A stretch of DNA of 64,000 nt, taken from the NCBI GenBank assembly GCA_039183205.1, contig JBCDBR010000001.1:240321-304320 (forward strand), read 5' to 3'. The first letter of the stretch is position 1; each line of letters opens with the position of its first letter. A program made the translations under genes and the position numbers. Source of the DNA: HKCCE3408 sp039183205. Its GTDB lineage: Bacteria > Pseudomonadota > Alphaproteobacteria > Rhodobacterales > Rhodobacteraceae. Below the pieces are notes generated by a model. The model made no database searches, was not told the DNA's origin, and saw only the letters and a program-made list of their open reading frames with translations. Below are positions 9,208-17,910 of the stretch, piece after piece.

Positions 9208-10094
9208 TCAAGTTCAGCCGTGCGCGACGCGACGCAGAAGCCGACCGGGTTGTGCCGCCGTCTGGATTTACGGCGCAATTGACCCTCTTTACCGCTGCGG
9301 CGATGGGGTTTTTGGCTGTTTTTGCAATCTCGCTGTCGCTGGCGTCGGGGCGGGTTGCAACGCTTTGGGCCGATGCATTGGCGCGGACGGCAACCATTCG
9401 CGTCTCGGCTCCACCAGGCCAGGTAGAGCCCCAAGTCGCGGCCGTGCTGCGCGTTTTGAACCAAACGCCCGGCGTGGCAGATGCCGAAGCTCTAAGCGCG
9501 GCTGATCAGCAAGCTTTGCTTGCGCCGTGGTTTGGCACGGACCTTCCATTGGACGATTTGCCGGTGCCGCGTTTGATCGAGGTGACCGAGGATGATCCAG
9601 GTTATGATGCCGAAGGGCTCCGGCAACGACTTGCCGCCGAGGCGCCCGGCGCGGTGTTGGACGACCATAGCCGATGGCGGCGCCCGCTGGTTGAGGCCGC
9701 AGGGCGGCTGCGTTTGATGGGTTGGGCTGCGTTGGTGCTGATCCTCGGATCGACCGCCGCGATGATCACCTTGGCCGCCGGATCGGCACTTGCGGCCAAC
9801 GAACAAGTGATCCGGACGCTCCGCTTGGTCGGCGCGGAGGATGGGTTTATCGCCCGCGCATTCGTGCGCCGGTTCACGCTGCGTGCGGTTATGGGCGCGG
9901 GCCTGGGCATGATCTTTGGTATGTTGGCGATTGCAGTGATGCCAGGCCCGGCCATAGGCGATGGATTTCTGACCGGGTTGCGCTTTCGGGGCTTTGAGTG
10001 GCTCTGGCCGCTCACCGTCCCGCCCTTGGCGGCGGCAACGGCATTTTTGGCAACGCGGCTTGCTGCCGGGCGCACGCTGCGGGGGATGCGGTGA
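9204..10094 (+). CDS. ftsX: Cell division protein FtsX
   Basis: Integral membrane partner of FtsE. The 296-residue protein has the FtsX plan: an N-terminal helix (about 25-50), a large extracytoplasmic domain (about 55-165) and three C-terminal helices (about 170-198, 222-245 and 265-288). The extracytoplasmic region contains the IRVSAPPGQ beginning seen in FtsX/permease-like proteins. It overlaps ftsE by 4 bases and the downstream acyltransferase by 1 base, so the three genes are translationally coupled. Confidence 0.9.
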   Translation: MIKFSRARRDAEADRVVPPSGFTAQLTLFTAAAMGFLAVFAISLSLASGRVATLWADALARTATIRVSAPPGQVEPQVAAVLRVLNQTPGVADAEALSAADQQALLAPWFGTDLPLDDLPVPRLIEVTEDDPGYDAEGLRQRLAAEAPGAVLDDHSRWRRPLVEAAGRLRLMGWAALVLILGSTAAMITLAAGSALAANEQVIRTLRLVGAEDGFIARAFVRRFTLRAVMGAGLGMIFGMLAIAVMPGPAIGDGFLTGLRFRGFEWLWPLTVPPLAAATAFLATRLAAGRTLRGMR

Positions 10095-10816
10095 TGCAGG
10101 CGCTACGGTCGTTGATCTTTGTCGGTCAGATGTATCTGATGATGTTCGTCCTCGCGCTCTATTTCACGCCATGGGCCATATTCGATCGCCGTGGTGCGTT
10201 CGCCGGAATTCGGACTTATTGCAGATGGGTTCGGTGGACCGCGTCGTGGATGGTCGGACTAAAATCGGAGGCGCGCGGAGATATCCCAACCGGTGAGGTG
10301 CTTATTGCCTCCAAGCACCAGAGTTTCCTCGACATCATCATCATCGTCTCGGTTGTTCCGCGTCCAAAGTTCATTATGAAAAGTGCTTTGAAATGGGCGC
10401 CGATTTTGGGCTGGTATGCCATGCGCATCGGCTGCGTTCCCGTCGACCGGGGGAGGCGCCGCGAGGCGATGCATCAGATGATGGCGGGCGTGGCCGCGGG
10501 CGACGCAGAGCCCGGGCAATTGATCATCTACCCGCAAGGCACGCGCGTCGCGCCGGGTGTGGCGATGCCCTACAAGGTCGGCGCAGGTGTTCTTTACGAA
10601 GAAACAGGACAGGCCTGCGTGCCGGCGGCGACGAATGTGGGTCTGTTTTGGCCCCGTGTGGGGATCATGCGGCAACCTGGCTTGGCGATTGTCGAATTTT
10701 TGGATCCGATCGCGCCGGGCCAGCCGATGCAGACCTTCATGGCAGAGATTGAAACGCGAATTGAGACGGCCTCGGACCGCCTTATGGCCGAAGCTGGATA
10801 CCAGGCGGAAAGGTGA
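10094..10816 (+). CDS. 1-acyl-sn-glycerol-3-phosphate acyltransferase (PlsC family)
   Basis: Acyltransferase that would add the second acyl chain to lysophosphatidate in phospholipid synthesis, at the inner membrane. The 240-residue protein has an N-terminal hydrophobic segment (about 6-30), the catalytic H-x4-D as KHQSFLD (H75, D80), and the substrate motif YPQGTR (146-151), a conservative variant of the usual FPEGTR. I start at the ATG at 10094, which overlaps the ftsX stop (TGATG). Being in the ftsEX operon suggests a link between division and membrane lipid supply, but that is inference. A second, divergent acyltransferase is at 49.0 kb. Confidence 0.85.
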   Translation: MQALRSLIFVGQMYLMMFVLALYFTPWAIFDRRGAFAGIRTYCRWVRWTASWMVGLKSEARGDIPTGEVLIASKHQSFLDIIIIVSVVPRPKFIMKSALKWAPILGWYAMRIGCVPVDRGRRREAMHQMMAGVAAGDAEPGQLIIYPQGTRVAPGVAMPYKVGAGVLYEETGQACVPAATNVGLFWPRVGIMRQPGLAIVEFLDPIAPGQPMQTFMAEIETRIETASDRLMAEAGYQAER

Positions 10817-10819
10817 CCC

Positions 10820-11425
10820 ATGGACTTCATCGAAACGATCAGCGCGCTGGAAGAGATCTACGTCGATGCGCCGGTGCGTACGTCACTGGATAAAGTCGCA
10901 ACTCAATTGACGCCGTGCTACCGGCGATGGATTGAGGGGTCTCGGTTTTGCGTTTTGGCAACGGTGGGGGCGGGCGGCACCGATGCAAGCCCGCGCGGCG
11001 ATGACGGGCCTGTCGTGCGCATCCTAGATGAAAAGAGACTGGCCTTGCCGGATTGGCGCGGTAACAATAGGTTGGATTCACTGAGAAATATCGTCACCGA
11101 TGGCCGTGTGTCGCTGATGTTCATGGTCCCCGGCGCGACGAATGTCGTGCGCGTCAACGGCCGGGCGCGCCTGTCGAAGGATGCCGCGCTTTGTGAAAGC
11201 TTTACGCAACGAGGCAAACACCCAAAGACCGTGATCGTGACGGAAATATCAGAGATTTATTTTCAATGCGCCAAGGCGATTTTGCGATCCAACATCTGGT
11301 CGGGTAAAGATGAGAGTGGCCGCGTGCCGAGCGCGGGCGATTTTATCGCGGAGTTTAAGTCGGGGTTTGACGCCGCCAGCTATGACGCTGGCTATGTTTC
11401 GGACGCCAAACCCCGAATGTGGTGA
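10820..11425 (+). CDS. Pyridoxamine 5'-phosphate oxidase (PPOX) family FMN protein
   Basis: A 201-residue protein of the split-barrel flavin-binding class, close to the group described as MSMEG_1061/DR2398-type. The sequence FCVLATVGAGGTDASPRGD is the usual first beta-hairpin with the SPRGD turn, and LPDWRGNNRLDSLRNI with VSLMFMVPG and VRVNGRARL are typical core segments. The exact substrate is unknown; such proteins may reduce or sequester flavin-linked compounds rather than oxidise pyridoxamine phosphate. It begins 3 bases after the acyltransferase stop, so it probably belongs to the same transcript. Confidence 0.8.
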   Translation: MDFIETISALEEIYVDAPVRTSLDKVATQLTPCYRRWIEGSRFCVLATVGAGGTDASPRGDDGPVVRILDEKRLALPDWRGNNRLDSLRNIVTDGRVSLMFMVPGATNVVRVNGRARLSKDAALCESFTQRGKHPKTVIVTEISEIYFQCAKAILRSNIWSGKDESGRVPSAGDFIAEFKSGFDAASYDAGYVSDAKPRMW

Positions 11426-11436
11426 GAGCATAGTTT

Positions 11437-11469
11437 CGCGGCGCGGTTCCCCCAGAACACCGCGCCGCG
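11437..11469. terminator. Strong hairpin between convergent genes
   Basis: An 11-bp perfect stem, CGCGGCGCGGT (11437-11447) with ACCGCGCCGCG (11459-11469), separates the PPOX gene and the convergent DUF4177 gene. There is no T run after it on either strand, so it may be a bidirectional, factor-aided terminator or a 3'-end stabiliser rather than a textbook intrinsic terminator. Confidence 0.5.
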
Positions 11470-11497
11470 GCTCTCCCCAGCTGCAAGCCGAATTCGA

Positions 11498-11983
11498 TCA
11501 GCTGGACAGTCGCGCCTGACCATCCAAAGCAACCGCGCGCTCAAGGGCCGACAACCCGGTCATATCGACCGCAGGTTTTTCATCGGCTGTATCCTTGGTC
11601 TCCGCGGCATCGGGTTCGATGACGCCAATGCGCCGGGCACCCGTTTTAAAGTGTGCCACCACCTCCGAACGCGCCTCGCGGATGGGTTGCGAAGTGATTT
11701 CCGTCACCTCGGCCTTAGGCCTCGATACACGTTTGGGCTCCACAAGGCGCTCAATCTCCCGCCGAAACACAAGGCAGGTCCGTTCGGCATTTTGCCAAAA
11801 GATGATAAAGCGCCTGCGGGTATAGGGAAGCGTTTCGGCTCCCATAAAGTCCCAACCTTCGAGACCCATATCCGTCAAGATGTCGGTGATGGTGGCACAG
11901 AACTTATCCTGACCCTTGGTCAGGTCAGTCAGCTTCCGCACGCGCGTCGGCGCCGGAATGACCGTGAACTCGTAACGCGACAT
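11498..11983 (-). CDS. DUF4177 domain protein
   Basis: A 161-residue protein whose first 75 residues (MSRYEFTVIPAPTR ... LTDMGLEGWDFMGAETLP ... FIIFWQNAERTCLVFRRE) match the small DUF4177 fold, in which a conserved GWE/GWDF segment is typical. The C-terminal half is charged and poorly conserved-looking. Function is unknown. I start at the ATG at 11983, where the domain begins; an upstream frame to 12088 would add a stretch without similarity. Roughly 200 bp without a gene separates it from the accA stop upstream. Confidence 0.75.
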   Translation of the reverse strand: MSRYEFTVIPAPTRVRKLTDLTKGQDKFCATITDILTDMGLEGWDFMGAETLPYTRRRFIIFWQNAERTCLVFRREIERLVEPKRVSRPKAEVTEITSQPIREARSEVVAHFKTGARRIGVIEPDAAETKDTADEKPAVDMTGLSALERAVALDGQARLSS

Positions 11984-12182
11984 AAACTCGCTACCCCAGT
12001 ACTTACTACATTGCTCCCACCTGGTATTTTGTATGACGCAAGTCGGGGAAATGTGGCAAGAGAATGTCGCAATTTGGACCCGGAACACATCGTTTCCAAA
12101 TCGTTAATGCCGGAAAAGGATTTAAAATTAGGGACTTGTCGGTCTGGCGCCCATGGGCCTCAATTGCGGCCAAAGCGCGGCA

Positions 12183-13142
12183 CTACGCGGCAAGGCCGGC
12201 ATCGCCCAGGCTGATGTATTTCCCGCGGCGCCCGGCAACCAACGCTTCCGGCGTCACATCCGACAGCTCGGCCAGCATGTCGCGGATTGCGCGGCCGACG
12301 GTTTCGATGGTTGCCGTACGGTCGCGTTGCGCGCCGCCAACCGGTTCGCGCACGATATGATCGGCAACGCCCAAATTCTGCAAATCATCCGCCGTTAAGC
12401 GCAGCGCTTCGGCCGCTTCGCGCATCTTTTCGGCATCCTTCCACAGGATCGAGGCGCAGCCTTCGGGAGAGATGACAGAGTAGATAGAGTGTTCGAGCAT
12501 CACAAGCCGGTCCGCCGTTGCAAAGGCAACCGCACCGCCTGAGCCACCTTCTCCGATGATCACCGAGATGAGCGGGACGCCGACGTTGAGGCATTTTTCG
12601 GTTGATCGCGCGATAGCCTCGGATTGCCCACGCTCTTCGGCGCCTTTCCCAGGAAACGCCCCGGGTGTGTCGACCAAGGTGATGATCGGCAAACCGAAGC
12701 GGTCGGCCAGGTCCATAAGGCGGACGGCTTTGCGGTAGCCTTCAGGCCGGGCCATGCCGAAATTCCGTTCAAGCCGGGTTTTGGTGTCATAGCCTTTTTC
12801 GTGGCCCAAAACGACGACAGGCTTATCGTCAAACCGAGCAAGCCCTCCCACCACCGCGTGGTCATCGGCAAAATTGCGATCCCCTGCCAGCGGCACATAT
12901 TCAGAAAACAGCGCATCGATATAATCGCGGCAATGCGGTCTGTCGGGATGGCGTGCCACCTGGCATTTGCGCCATGGGGACAGGTTTTCGTAAAGCTCGC
13001 GCAGCAATTCCTGCGCCTTGAAATCTAGCGCGCGCGCTTCGTCTTCGACATCCATCTCGGCGTTCTCACGTGCCAGGGCGCGCAGTTCCTCTGCTTTGCC
13101 TTCAATTTCTGCCAGCGGTTTTTCGAAGTCGAGATAGTTCAT
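12183..13142 (-). CDS. accA: Acetyl-CoA carboxylase carboxyltransferase subunit alpha
   Basis: Alpha half of the carboxyltransferase that moves the carboxyl group from biotin to acetyl-CoA to make malonyl-CoA for fatty acid synthesis. The 319-residue length equals the E. coli enzyme. Family landmarks include MNYLDFEKPLAEIE at the start, RHPDRPHCRDYID, DDHAVVGGLAR, GHEKGYDT, ITLVDTPGAFPG and SVIIGEGGSGGA. I chose the ATG at 13142 because the family N-terminus begins there; the frame extends to 13217 without similarity. accD is not in this window. The AraC-type gene diverges from it. Confidence 0.96.
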   Translation of the reverse strand: MNYLDFEKPLAEIEGKAEELRALARENAEMDVEDEARALDFKAQELLRELYENLSPWRKCQVARHPDRPHCRDYIDALFSEYVPLAGDRNFADDHAVVGGLARFDDKPVVVLGHEKGYDTKTRLERNFGMARPEGYRKAVRLMDLADRFGLPIITLVDTPGAFPGKGAEERGQSEAIARSTEKCLNVGVPLISVIIGEGGSGGAVAFATADRLVMLEHSIYSVISPEGCASILWKDAEKMREAAEALRLTADDLQNLGVADHIVREPVGGAQRDRTATIETVGRAIRDMLAELSDVTPEALVAGRRGKYISLGDAGLAA

Positions 13143-13261
13143 GTGGAGCATCCGCGCCGTGTTTTCACGGGTATATGACGCTGCATGCGTCTGGATGCAA
13201 CTCAGCAAGATTTGCAAGGTCGAGCTCTGCTAGGAGAAGCCATGGCAAGGAAACGGGAAAG

Positions 13262-14098
13262 ATGACGGTTGATTACGAGGCGCGGCTGCAACGCGTTATC
13301 ACCTATATCCATGACAACCCGGCGGGTGATTTGTCGCTGGATTGTCTGGCAGATGTCGCCGCGATGAGCCGGTTCCACTGGCACCGGGTTTTCCGCGCGA
13401 TGACCGGTGAAACCTGTGCCGCAGCCGTCAAGCGGATCCGGATGCACCTTGCGGCCAACGCGCTTGTCAGCTCGGATCGTCCGGTCGCAGAGATCGCAGT
13501 TTCGGTCGGCTACCCGCAAATCGCGAGCTTTTCACGTGCCTTTTCGGATGCCTATCGATGCGCGCCCGCGCGCTTCAGAGCCGAGGGCAAGGCAACGACA
13601 TTGGCCATTCACCGCACCAAAGGAGACCTGAATATGTATGATGTTTCAATCCGTGATTTGGACGGCCTGCGCCTTGCGTCGTTGCCCCATCGAGGCGCTT
13701 ATCCCGAAATCGGCCGCGTCTTTCAGACGCTTTATGCGACAATCGGCGCGCGGGGCTATTTCGACAAAATCGGGTCGGGTGTTGGGGTCTATTTCGACGA
13801 TCCGATGTCCGTTCCCGAAGCGGAGTTGCGCAGCGTTGCGGGTGCCACGCTTTTGGGCGACGCCGCGGTCCCGGATGGCCTTGAGGCCTATGATATCCCT
13901 GCCAGCCGCTCGGCGGTTTTGACGTTCAAAGGCCCCTATAGCGGCCTTGCAACCGCTTGGGATTATTTCTACGGCCCCTGGCTGTCTTCCGCGGGCGAGC
14001 GCCCGGCCGACGCACCTTCCTATGAGATTTATTTGAACGATCCGACAAATACGGCGCCGCATGATCTGATCACCGAGCTTGTCATGCCGCTGCAATGA
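13262..14098 (+). CDS. AraC-type regulator fused to a GyrI-like ligand domain
   Basis: A 278-residue transcription factor with an N-terminal AraC DNA-binding domain of two helix-turn-helices (about 10-108; LSLDCLADVAAMSRFHWHR and PVAEIAVSVGYPQIASFSRAF) and a C-terminal GyrI-like/SbmC effector domain (about 125-278). The layout resembles Rob-, BltR- and SbmC-linked regulators, which sense amphipathic drugs or small hydrophobic molecules. The ATG at 13262 follows AAACGGGAAAG. It stands alone, divergent from accA and convergent with mcl1, so no target gene is indicated by context. Confidence 0.85.
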   Translation: MTVDYEARLQRVITYIHDNPAGDLSLDCLADVAAMSRFHWHRVFRAMTGETCAAAVKRIRMHLAANALVSSDRPVAEIAVSVGYPQIASFSRAFSDAYRCAPARFRAEGKATTLAIHRTKGDLNMYDVSIRDLDGLRLASLPHRGAYPEIGRVFQTLYATIGARGYFDKIGSGVGVYFDDPMSVPEAELRSVAGATLLGDAAVPDGLEAYDIPASRSAVLTFKGPYSGLATAWDYFYGPWLSSAGERPADAPSYEIYLNDPTNTAPHDLITELVMPLQ

Positions 14099-14143
14099 GG
14101 TTAGCGGGTCAGGCGGGCGGTGTCCGTCCCTCCGACCCAGGCC

Positions 14144-15103
14144 TTAAGCTCCCGCGATCAGTTCAGCTTGCGCGACGATGACTTCGGCTTGCTTGATCGA
14201 GGCGATGTCAACAAGCCGCCCTTTGTAGACCGTGGCCCCTGCGCCTGATGCTTTGGCTGCCGCCATCGCGGCCAGAATCTCACGCGCTTCCGCGACGGCG
14301 GTTTCGGAGGGGGTAAACACCTCGTTGGCCAGTGAGATTTGCTTTGGATGAATGGCCCATTTCCCAACCATGCCCAATGTCGCGGATCGACGCGCTTGCG
14401 CCCGGTAGCCATCATCGTCCGAGAAATCGCCAAACGGACCATCGACCGGCAATAAGCCATGTGTGCGGCACGCCGCCACAATCGCGGTTTGTGCCCAATG
14501 CCACGGGTCGCTCATATGACGCGCGCCATCATGCAGCATGTAGTAATTGTCCTGCGTCCCGCCGATCCCAGTGGTTTGCATGCCCATCGATGCGGCAAAA
14601 TCCGCCGCGCCGAGCGACATCGCTGTCAGACGCGGCGATGCGGCTGCAATCTCTTCGACATGGGCGATCCCGGCGGCGCTTTCGATGATCACCTCCAGGC
14701 CGATTTTCTTCTTTCGCCCCTTGGCCGCTTCGACGGCCGTGACCAATGCATCCACGGCATAGATGTCAGCCCCCGTGCCGACCTTTGGGATCATGATTTG
14801 GTCTAACCGGTCGCTTGCTTGTTCTAAAAGGTCAACGACATCGCGATACCAATAGGGCGTATCGAGCGAATTAATCCGCACGCTGAGCGTTTTGGTGCCC
14901 CAATCAACCGCCCCGATGGCCGTGATCACATTGGCGCGGGCAACGTCCTTATCATCGGGCGCCACGCTATCTTCGAGGTCGAGGTTGATTACATCGGCAT
15001 GCGACGCCGCCATTTTCTCGAACAGTTTTGTGTTGGACCCGGGACCGAAAAGTTGACACCGGTTGGGACGGGCAGGCGGCGCAGGTTGCAGGCGGAAGCT
15101 CAT
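14144..15103 (-). CDS. mcl1: L-malyl-CoA / beta-methylmalyl-CoA lyase
   Basis: A 319-residue CitE/HpcH-fold lyase that cleaves or forms beta-methylmalyl-CoA (glyoxylate plus propionyl-CoA) and L-malyl-CoA in the ethylmalonyl-CoA pathway. The N-terminus MSFRLQPAPPARPNRCQLFGPGS is as I remember it for Rhodobacter Mcl1. Metal and CoA motifs are NLDLEDSVAPDDK, GLEVIIESAAGI (Glu ligand) and MSLGAADFAASMG (Asp ligand), with WAIHPKQI near the C-terminus. Its presence, with the Mcd-like gene at 39.8 kb, suggests acetate assimilation by this pathway. Other CitE-like lyases share the fold, but N-terminal similarity makes Mcl1 the best call. Confidence 0.9.
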   Translation of the reverse strand: MSFRLQPAPPARPNRCQLFGPGSNTKLFEKMAASHADVINLDLEDSVAPDDKDVARANVITAIGAVDWGTKTLSVRINSLDTPYWYRDVVDLLEQASDRLDQIMIPKVGTGADIYAVDALVTAVEAAKGRKKKIGLEVIIESAAGIAHVEEIAAASPRLTAMSLGAADFAASMGMQTTGIGGTQDNYYMLHDGARHMSDPWHWAQTAIVAACRTHGLLPVDGPFGDFSDDDGYRAQARRSATLGMVGKWAIHPKQISLANEVFTPSETAVAEAREILAAMAAAKASGAGATVYKGRLVDIASIKQAEVIVAQAELIAGA

Positions 15104-15197
15104 CGATTACTCGCGCAAGGATGTTTCAATATCGTCTTGGCAAGCGCTATTATATTGCCACAACCTGTGCAAGAGCCGCGCCACGCGCTGCGGGTGC

Positions 15198-15602
15198 TCA
15201 GACCGCGCCGCGCAGAGTTCGGAGCGATCGGAGGAACAAACCGATGCCGCCAACCAGCAAAACCAAGATCACAACGAGATCAAACGCGGTCATGCGGGCC
15301 AGAATGATTTGCGTGTTCGCGATCACGCCAAAGATCATTGCGCTGATCGACCCGATCGTCAAAGCCCAGCCGATTATGTTGCGGCCGTTATAGAAAATGA
15401 TGCCGATGCCGAAGATAAACGGGACAAAAATCATGCCTGAGGTTATTGGCACACCGCGTAGCGTGAGAACGGACATGCCCCAACCGAATTGCGGCCGTAG
15501 GATGATCCCGTTCAGCAGCATGTAGCCGCCGGCACACATCATCAAAAACCCAATCACGAAGGCGCCAATACCGCCATCCGTTCCACCCGCGCCGTGTGTC
15601 AT
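15198..15602 (-). CDS. Small membrane protein, unknown function
   Basis: A 134-residue protein with a glycine-rich N-terminus (MTHGAGGTDGG) and about four transmembrane segments (near 11-30, 50-68, 72-95 and 105-125). I do not recognise a named family. The ATG at 15602 has AGGAG eight bases upstream and is better than the longer frame from 15653. It lies between mcl1 and the C-S lyase gene, all in the same direction. Confidence 0.75.
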   Translation of the reverse strand: MTHGAGGTDGGIGAFVIGFLMMCAGGYMLLNGIILRPQFGWGMSVLTLRGVPITSGMIFVPFIFGIGIIFYNGRNIIGWALTIGSISAMIFGVIANTQIILARMTAFDLVVILVLLVGGIGLFLRSLRTLRGAV

Positions 15603-15665
15603 CCGCAATCTCCTGTGACAATCGCGCGGGACGATAGGCGGAGGATGTGGCAAGATTGCGGTCAG

Positions 15666-16835
15666 CTATTGCAAATCGCTGAACGCGTGCTGCATTCGTG
15701 TAACGCAATCCTCGATCCAGGCGCGCGGCATGGCCAGGTTGAACCGGTGGAAGGTTTCACCGCCCGGTCCGAACCACGTGCCGGGCGCGCTTCCAATGCG
15801 GGCTTGGCCGTGGATGCGCGCGGTGATTTCCTCGGGTGACATGCCCGTGCCGGCAAAATCCACCCAGGGCAAAAAGGTGGAGTGCAGCGCCATCGATTTC
15901 AGGCCGGGGATCGCATTGATCCCATCGTCAAAGACGCGGCGGTTGCCGTCAAGATATTCTAGCTGTGCGGCCAGCCACTCGGCACCTAAAGGACTGAACG
16001 CGCGTGTTGTGGCCAATATTCCCAATGTGGAGGGATCGAAATTCAGCGCGGTCATCCGGTCGATGACTTTCTCTCTTAAGGCTGGATCGGAGATGATGTA
16101 TTGGCCGACGCGAAGACCCGCGAGGTTGAATGCCTTTGACGCGGCATGCAGCGTGATGGTGCGATCGCGATGCTCTGGCGCGGCGACATCCATCGGCACG
16201 TGTTCGGCATCACCAAAGAGCAGGTCGGCATGCACCTCGTCGGAGATCAAGATCAGGTCGTGTTTGGCGGCAAAGGCCGCGACAAGGCGCTGTTCCGCGA
16301 CGGTCCAGATGCGGCCAGACGGGTTTTGCGGCGAACAAAACAGCAAGACGCGCGTATCGGGCGTGATTGCGGCTTCGGCAGCGTCCCAATCGATCACGTA
16401 CCGCCCGTCAACCAGCGCCATCGGCATCGGCACAGGGCGGCGATGCGCCCGTTCGGTCTTAAGTCGAAACTCGTGATAGACCGGCGTAAAGTAGCAAACG
16501 CCCTCACCGGGTTCGGACCAGATATCAAGGGCTGTGGCAATGGCGTGGCCGAGTCCTTGGGCCGGCACAACCCAATCGGGTGATATCTGCCAGCCTAGTT
16601 GCTGGCCCATCCACCACACAACAGCCGCATGGTATGCGTCACGATCATATCCGTAGCTGTAGGCACCGTGGGCGACGGCCTGCGATAGTGCTTCGTTGAC
16701 GCAAGGCGCCGTGGCAAAGTCGCTGTCGGCGATCCACATCGGGATCGCGTCATCTGCTGTCCAGCCAAATTTCGCTTCGAGTTTGAAGCTGGCACATGCC
16801 GTTTGCCGCCGCTTGATATCTGTGTCGAAATCCAT
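15666..16835 (-). CDS. MalY/PatB-type C-S lyase (cystathionine beta-lyase), PLP-dependent
   Basis: Fold-type I aminotransferase-like enzyme of the MalY/PatB group, which cleaves cystathionine or other beta-C-S substrates to pyruvate, ammonia and a thiol. The 389-residue protein has the group's N-terminal IPMWIADSDF (31-40), NPSGR (171-175), SDEVHAD (198-204) and the Schiff-base lysine in ASKAFNLAG (K234). The ATG at 16835 is preceded by AGGAAAGGCGG; the frame opens further to 16862. It diverges from the def genes by about 100 bp. The true substrate (methionine synthesis or thiol detoxification) cannot be told. Confidence 0.88.
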   Translation of the reverse strand: MDFDTDIKRRQTACASFKLEAKFGWTADDAIPMWIADSDFATAPCVNEALSQAVAHGAYSYGYDRDAYHAAVVWWMGQQLGWQISPDWVVPAQGLGHAIATALDIWSEPGEGVCYFTPVYHEFRLKTERAHRRPVPMPMALVDGRYVIDWDAAEAAITPDTRVLLFCSPQNPSGRIWTVAEQRLVAAFAAKHDLILISDEVHADLLFGDAEHVPMDVAAPEHRDRTITLHAASKAFNLAGLRVGQYIISDPALREKVIDRMTALNFDPSTLGILATTRAFSPLGAEWLAAQLEYLDGNRRVFDDGINAIPGLKSMALHSTFLPWVDFAGTGMSPEEITARIHGQARIGSAPGTWFGPGGETFHRFNLAMPRAWIEDCVTRMQHAFSDLQ

Positions 16836-16933
16836 GGACCGCCTTTCCTGCTGCGCCTGCAAACCCTAGTGCGGGCCGCAGGAACCGCAAGGCCCTCATT
16901 GCGGAGCGAAGCCGCATCGCCTATGTCCGCGCC

Positions 16934-17458
16934 ATGAAACGAACGATCCTGATCCATCCTGACCCGCGCCTGAAGAAATCGGCCGAACCTGTGGCCGATC
17001 TGAGTGATGAGTTGCGTCAGCTTGCCGGCGACATGCTGGACACAATGTATGCCGCGCCCGGCATTGGATTGGCCGCACCGCAGGTGGGTGTGCTCAGTCG
17101 GTTGGTTGTGGTTGATTGTGAGAAAGACGACAGCTCTGAACGCAACCCGATCGTTATGTTCAACCCAGAAATCGTCGCGGTGTCCGACGAACGGGGCACG
17201 TATGAGGAAGGCTGTCTTTCAATTCCCGACATCTATGCAGAGGTTGAACGACCTGCGGAGGCGACCGTGCAGTGGATGGACATTCATGGTGCCGCGCAAA
17301 AGCAAACCTTCGATGGCTTGTGGGCGACATGCATTCAACACGAGATTGATCATCTCGAAGGAAAGCTGTTCATTGATTATTTGAAGCCCTTGAAACGGCA
17401 GATGATCACGCGAAAAATGATAAAGCTGAAAAAAGAGCGCGCGCGGGAGGGTGCATGA
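16934..17458 (+). CDS. def: Peptide deformylase
   Basis: Metal hydrolase that removes the formyl group from the N-terminal methionine of nascent proteins. This 174-residue copy keeps all three family motifs: GIGLAAPQ (43-50), EGCLS (92-96, Cys94 ligand) and QHEIDH (135-140; H136 and H140 ligands, E137 catalytic). It is therefore the likely functional enzyme. Two further def-like genes follow with 4-base overlaps, and fmt, which adds the formyl group, lies just downstream. Confidence 0.95.
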   Translation: MKRTILIHPDPRLKKSAEPVADLSDELRQLAGDMLDTMYAAPGIGLAAPQVGVLSRLVVVDCEKDDSSERNPIVMFNPEIVAVSDERGTYEEGCLSIPDIYAEVERPAEATVQWMDIHGAAQKQTFDGLWATCIQHEIDHLEGKLFIDYLKPLKRQMITRKMIKLKKERAREGA

Positions 17459-17910
17459 GCCGGGTCAGGCTCTGGCCCGATCCGGTTTTGCAAAGGCCGG
17501 CAGAGCCCGTTGCCGCGTTTGACGATGCGTTGTCCGAATTGGTCGCCGATCTCCTATCGGAGATGTATGCCGCGAATGCCCGCGGCATGGCCGCGCCCGT
17601 TTTGGGGGTCTCGAAACGGGTTTTCGTGATGGATTGCGACTGGAAGAGCGGGGCGCGGGCGCCGCGCGCATTTGTCAATCCAACCTTAGTGGCTCGATCC
17701 GATACACACTTGGCCGCGGTTGAGCATTGCATTTCTTTGCCAGGTGAGCCGCGCTCCGTGCTGCGGCCGGACGCCGTCGAGGTTGCATGGTTTGACTGTG
17801 AGGCGATGCCGCAACGATCCTGGTTTTCGGGCGCATCAGCCCGCATGATCCAGCACGATTACGACCATTTGGACGGCCGGCTTATCATCGACTACGCGGC
17901 GGCGGTGTGA
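17455..17910 (+). CDS. Peptide deformylase-like protein, altered active site (copy 2)
   Basis: A 151-residue deformylase homologue overlapping the previous gene by 4 bases. Motif 1 is ARGMAAPV (42-49) in place of GIGLAAPQ, so the Gln that binds substrate carbonyl is lost. Motif 2 is EHCIS (90-94) and keeps the Cys ligand (C92). Motif 3 is HDYDH (134-138), keeping both His ligands but with Asp in place of the catalytic Glu. Metal could still bind, but normal deformylase activity is doubtful. It may have a different substrate or a regulatory role. Confidence 0.85.
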   Translation: MSRVRLWPDPVLQRPAEPVAAFDDALSELVADLLSEMYAANARGMAAPVLGVSKRVFVMDCDWKSGARAPRAFVNPTLVARSDTHLAAVEHCISLPGEPRSVLRPDAVEVAWFDCEAMPQRSWFSGASARMIQHDYDHLDGRLIIDYAAAV

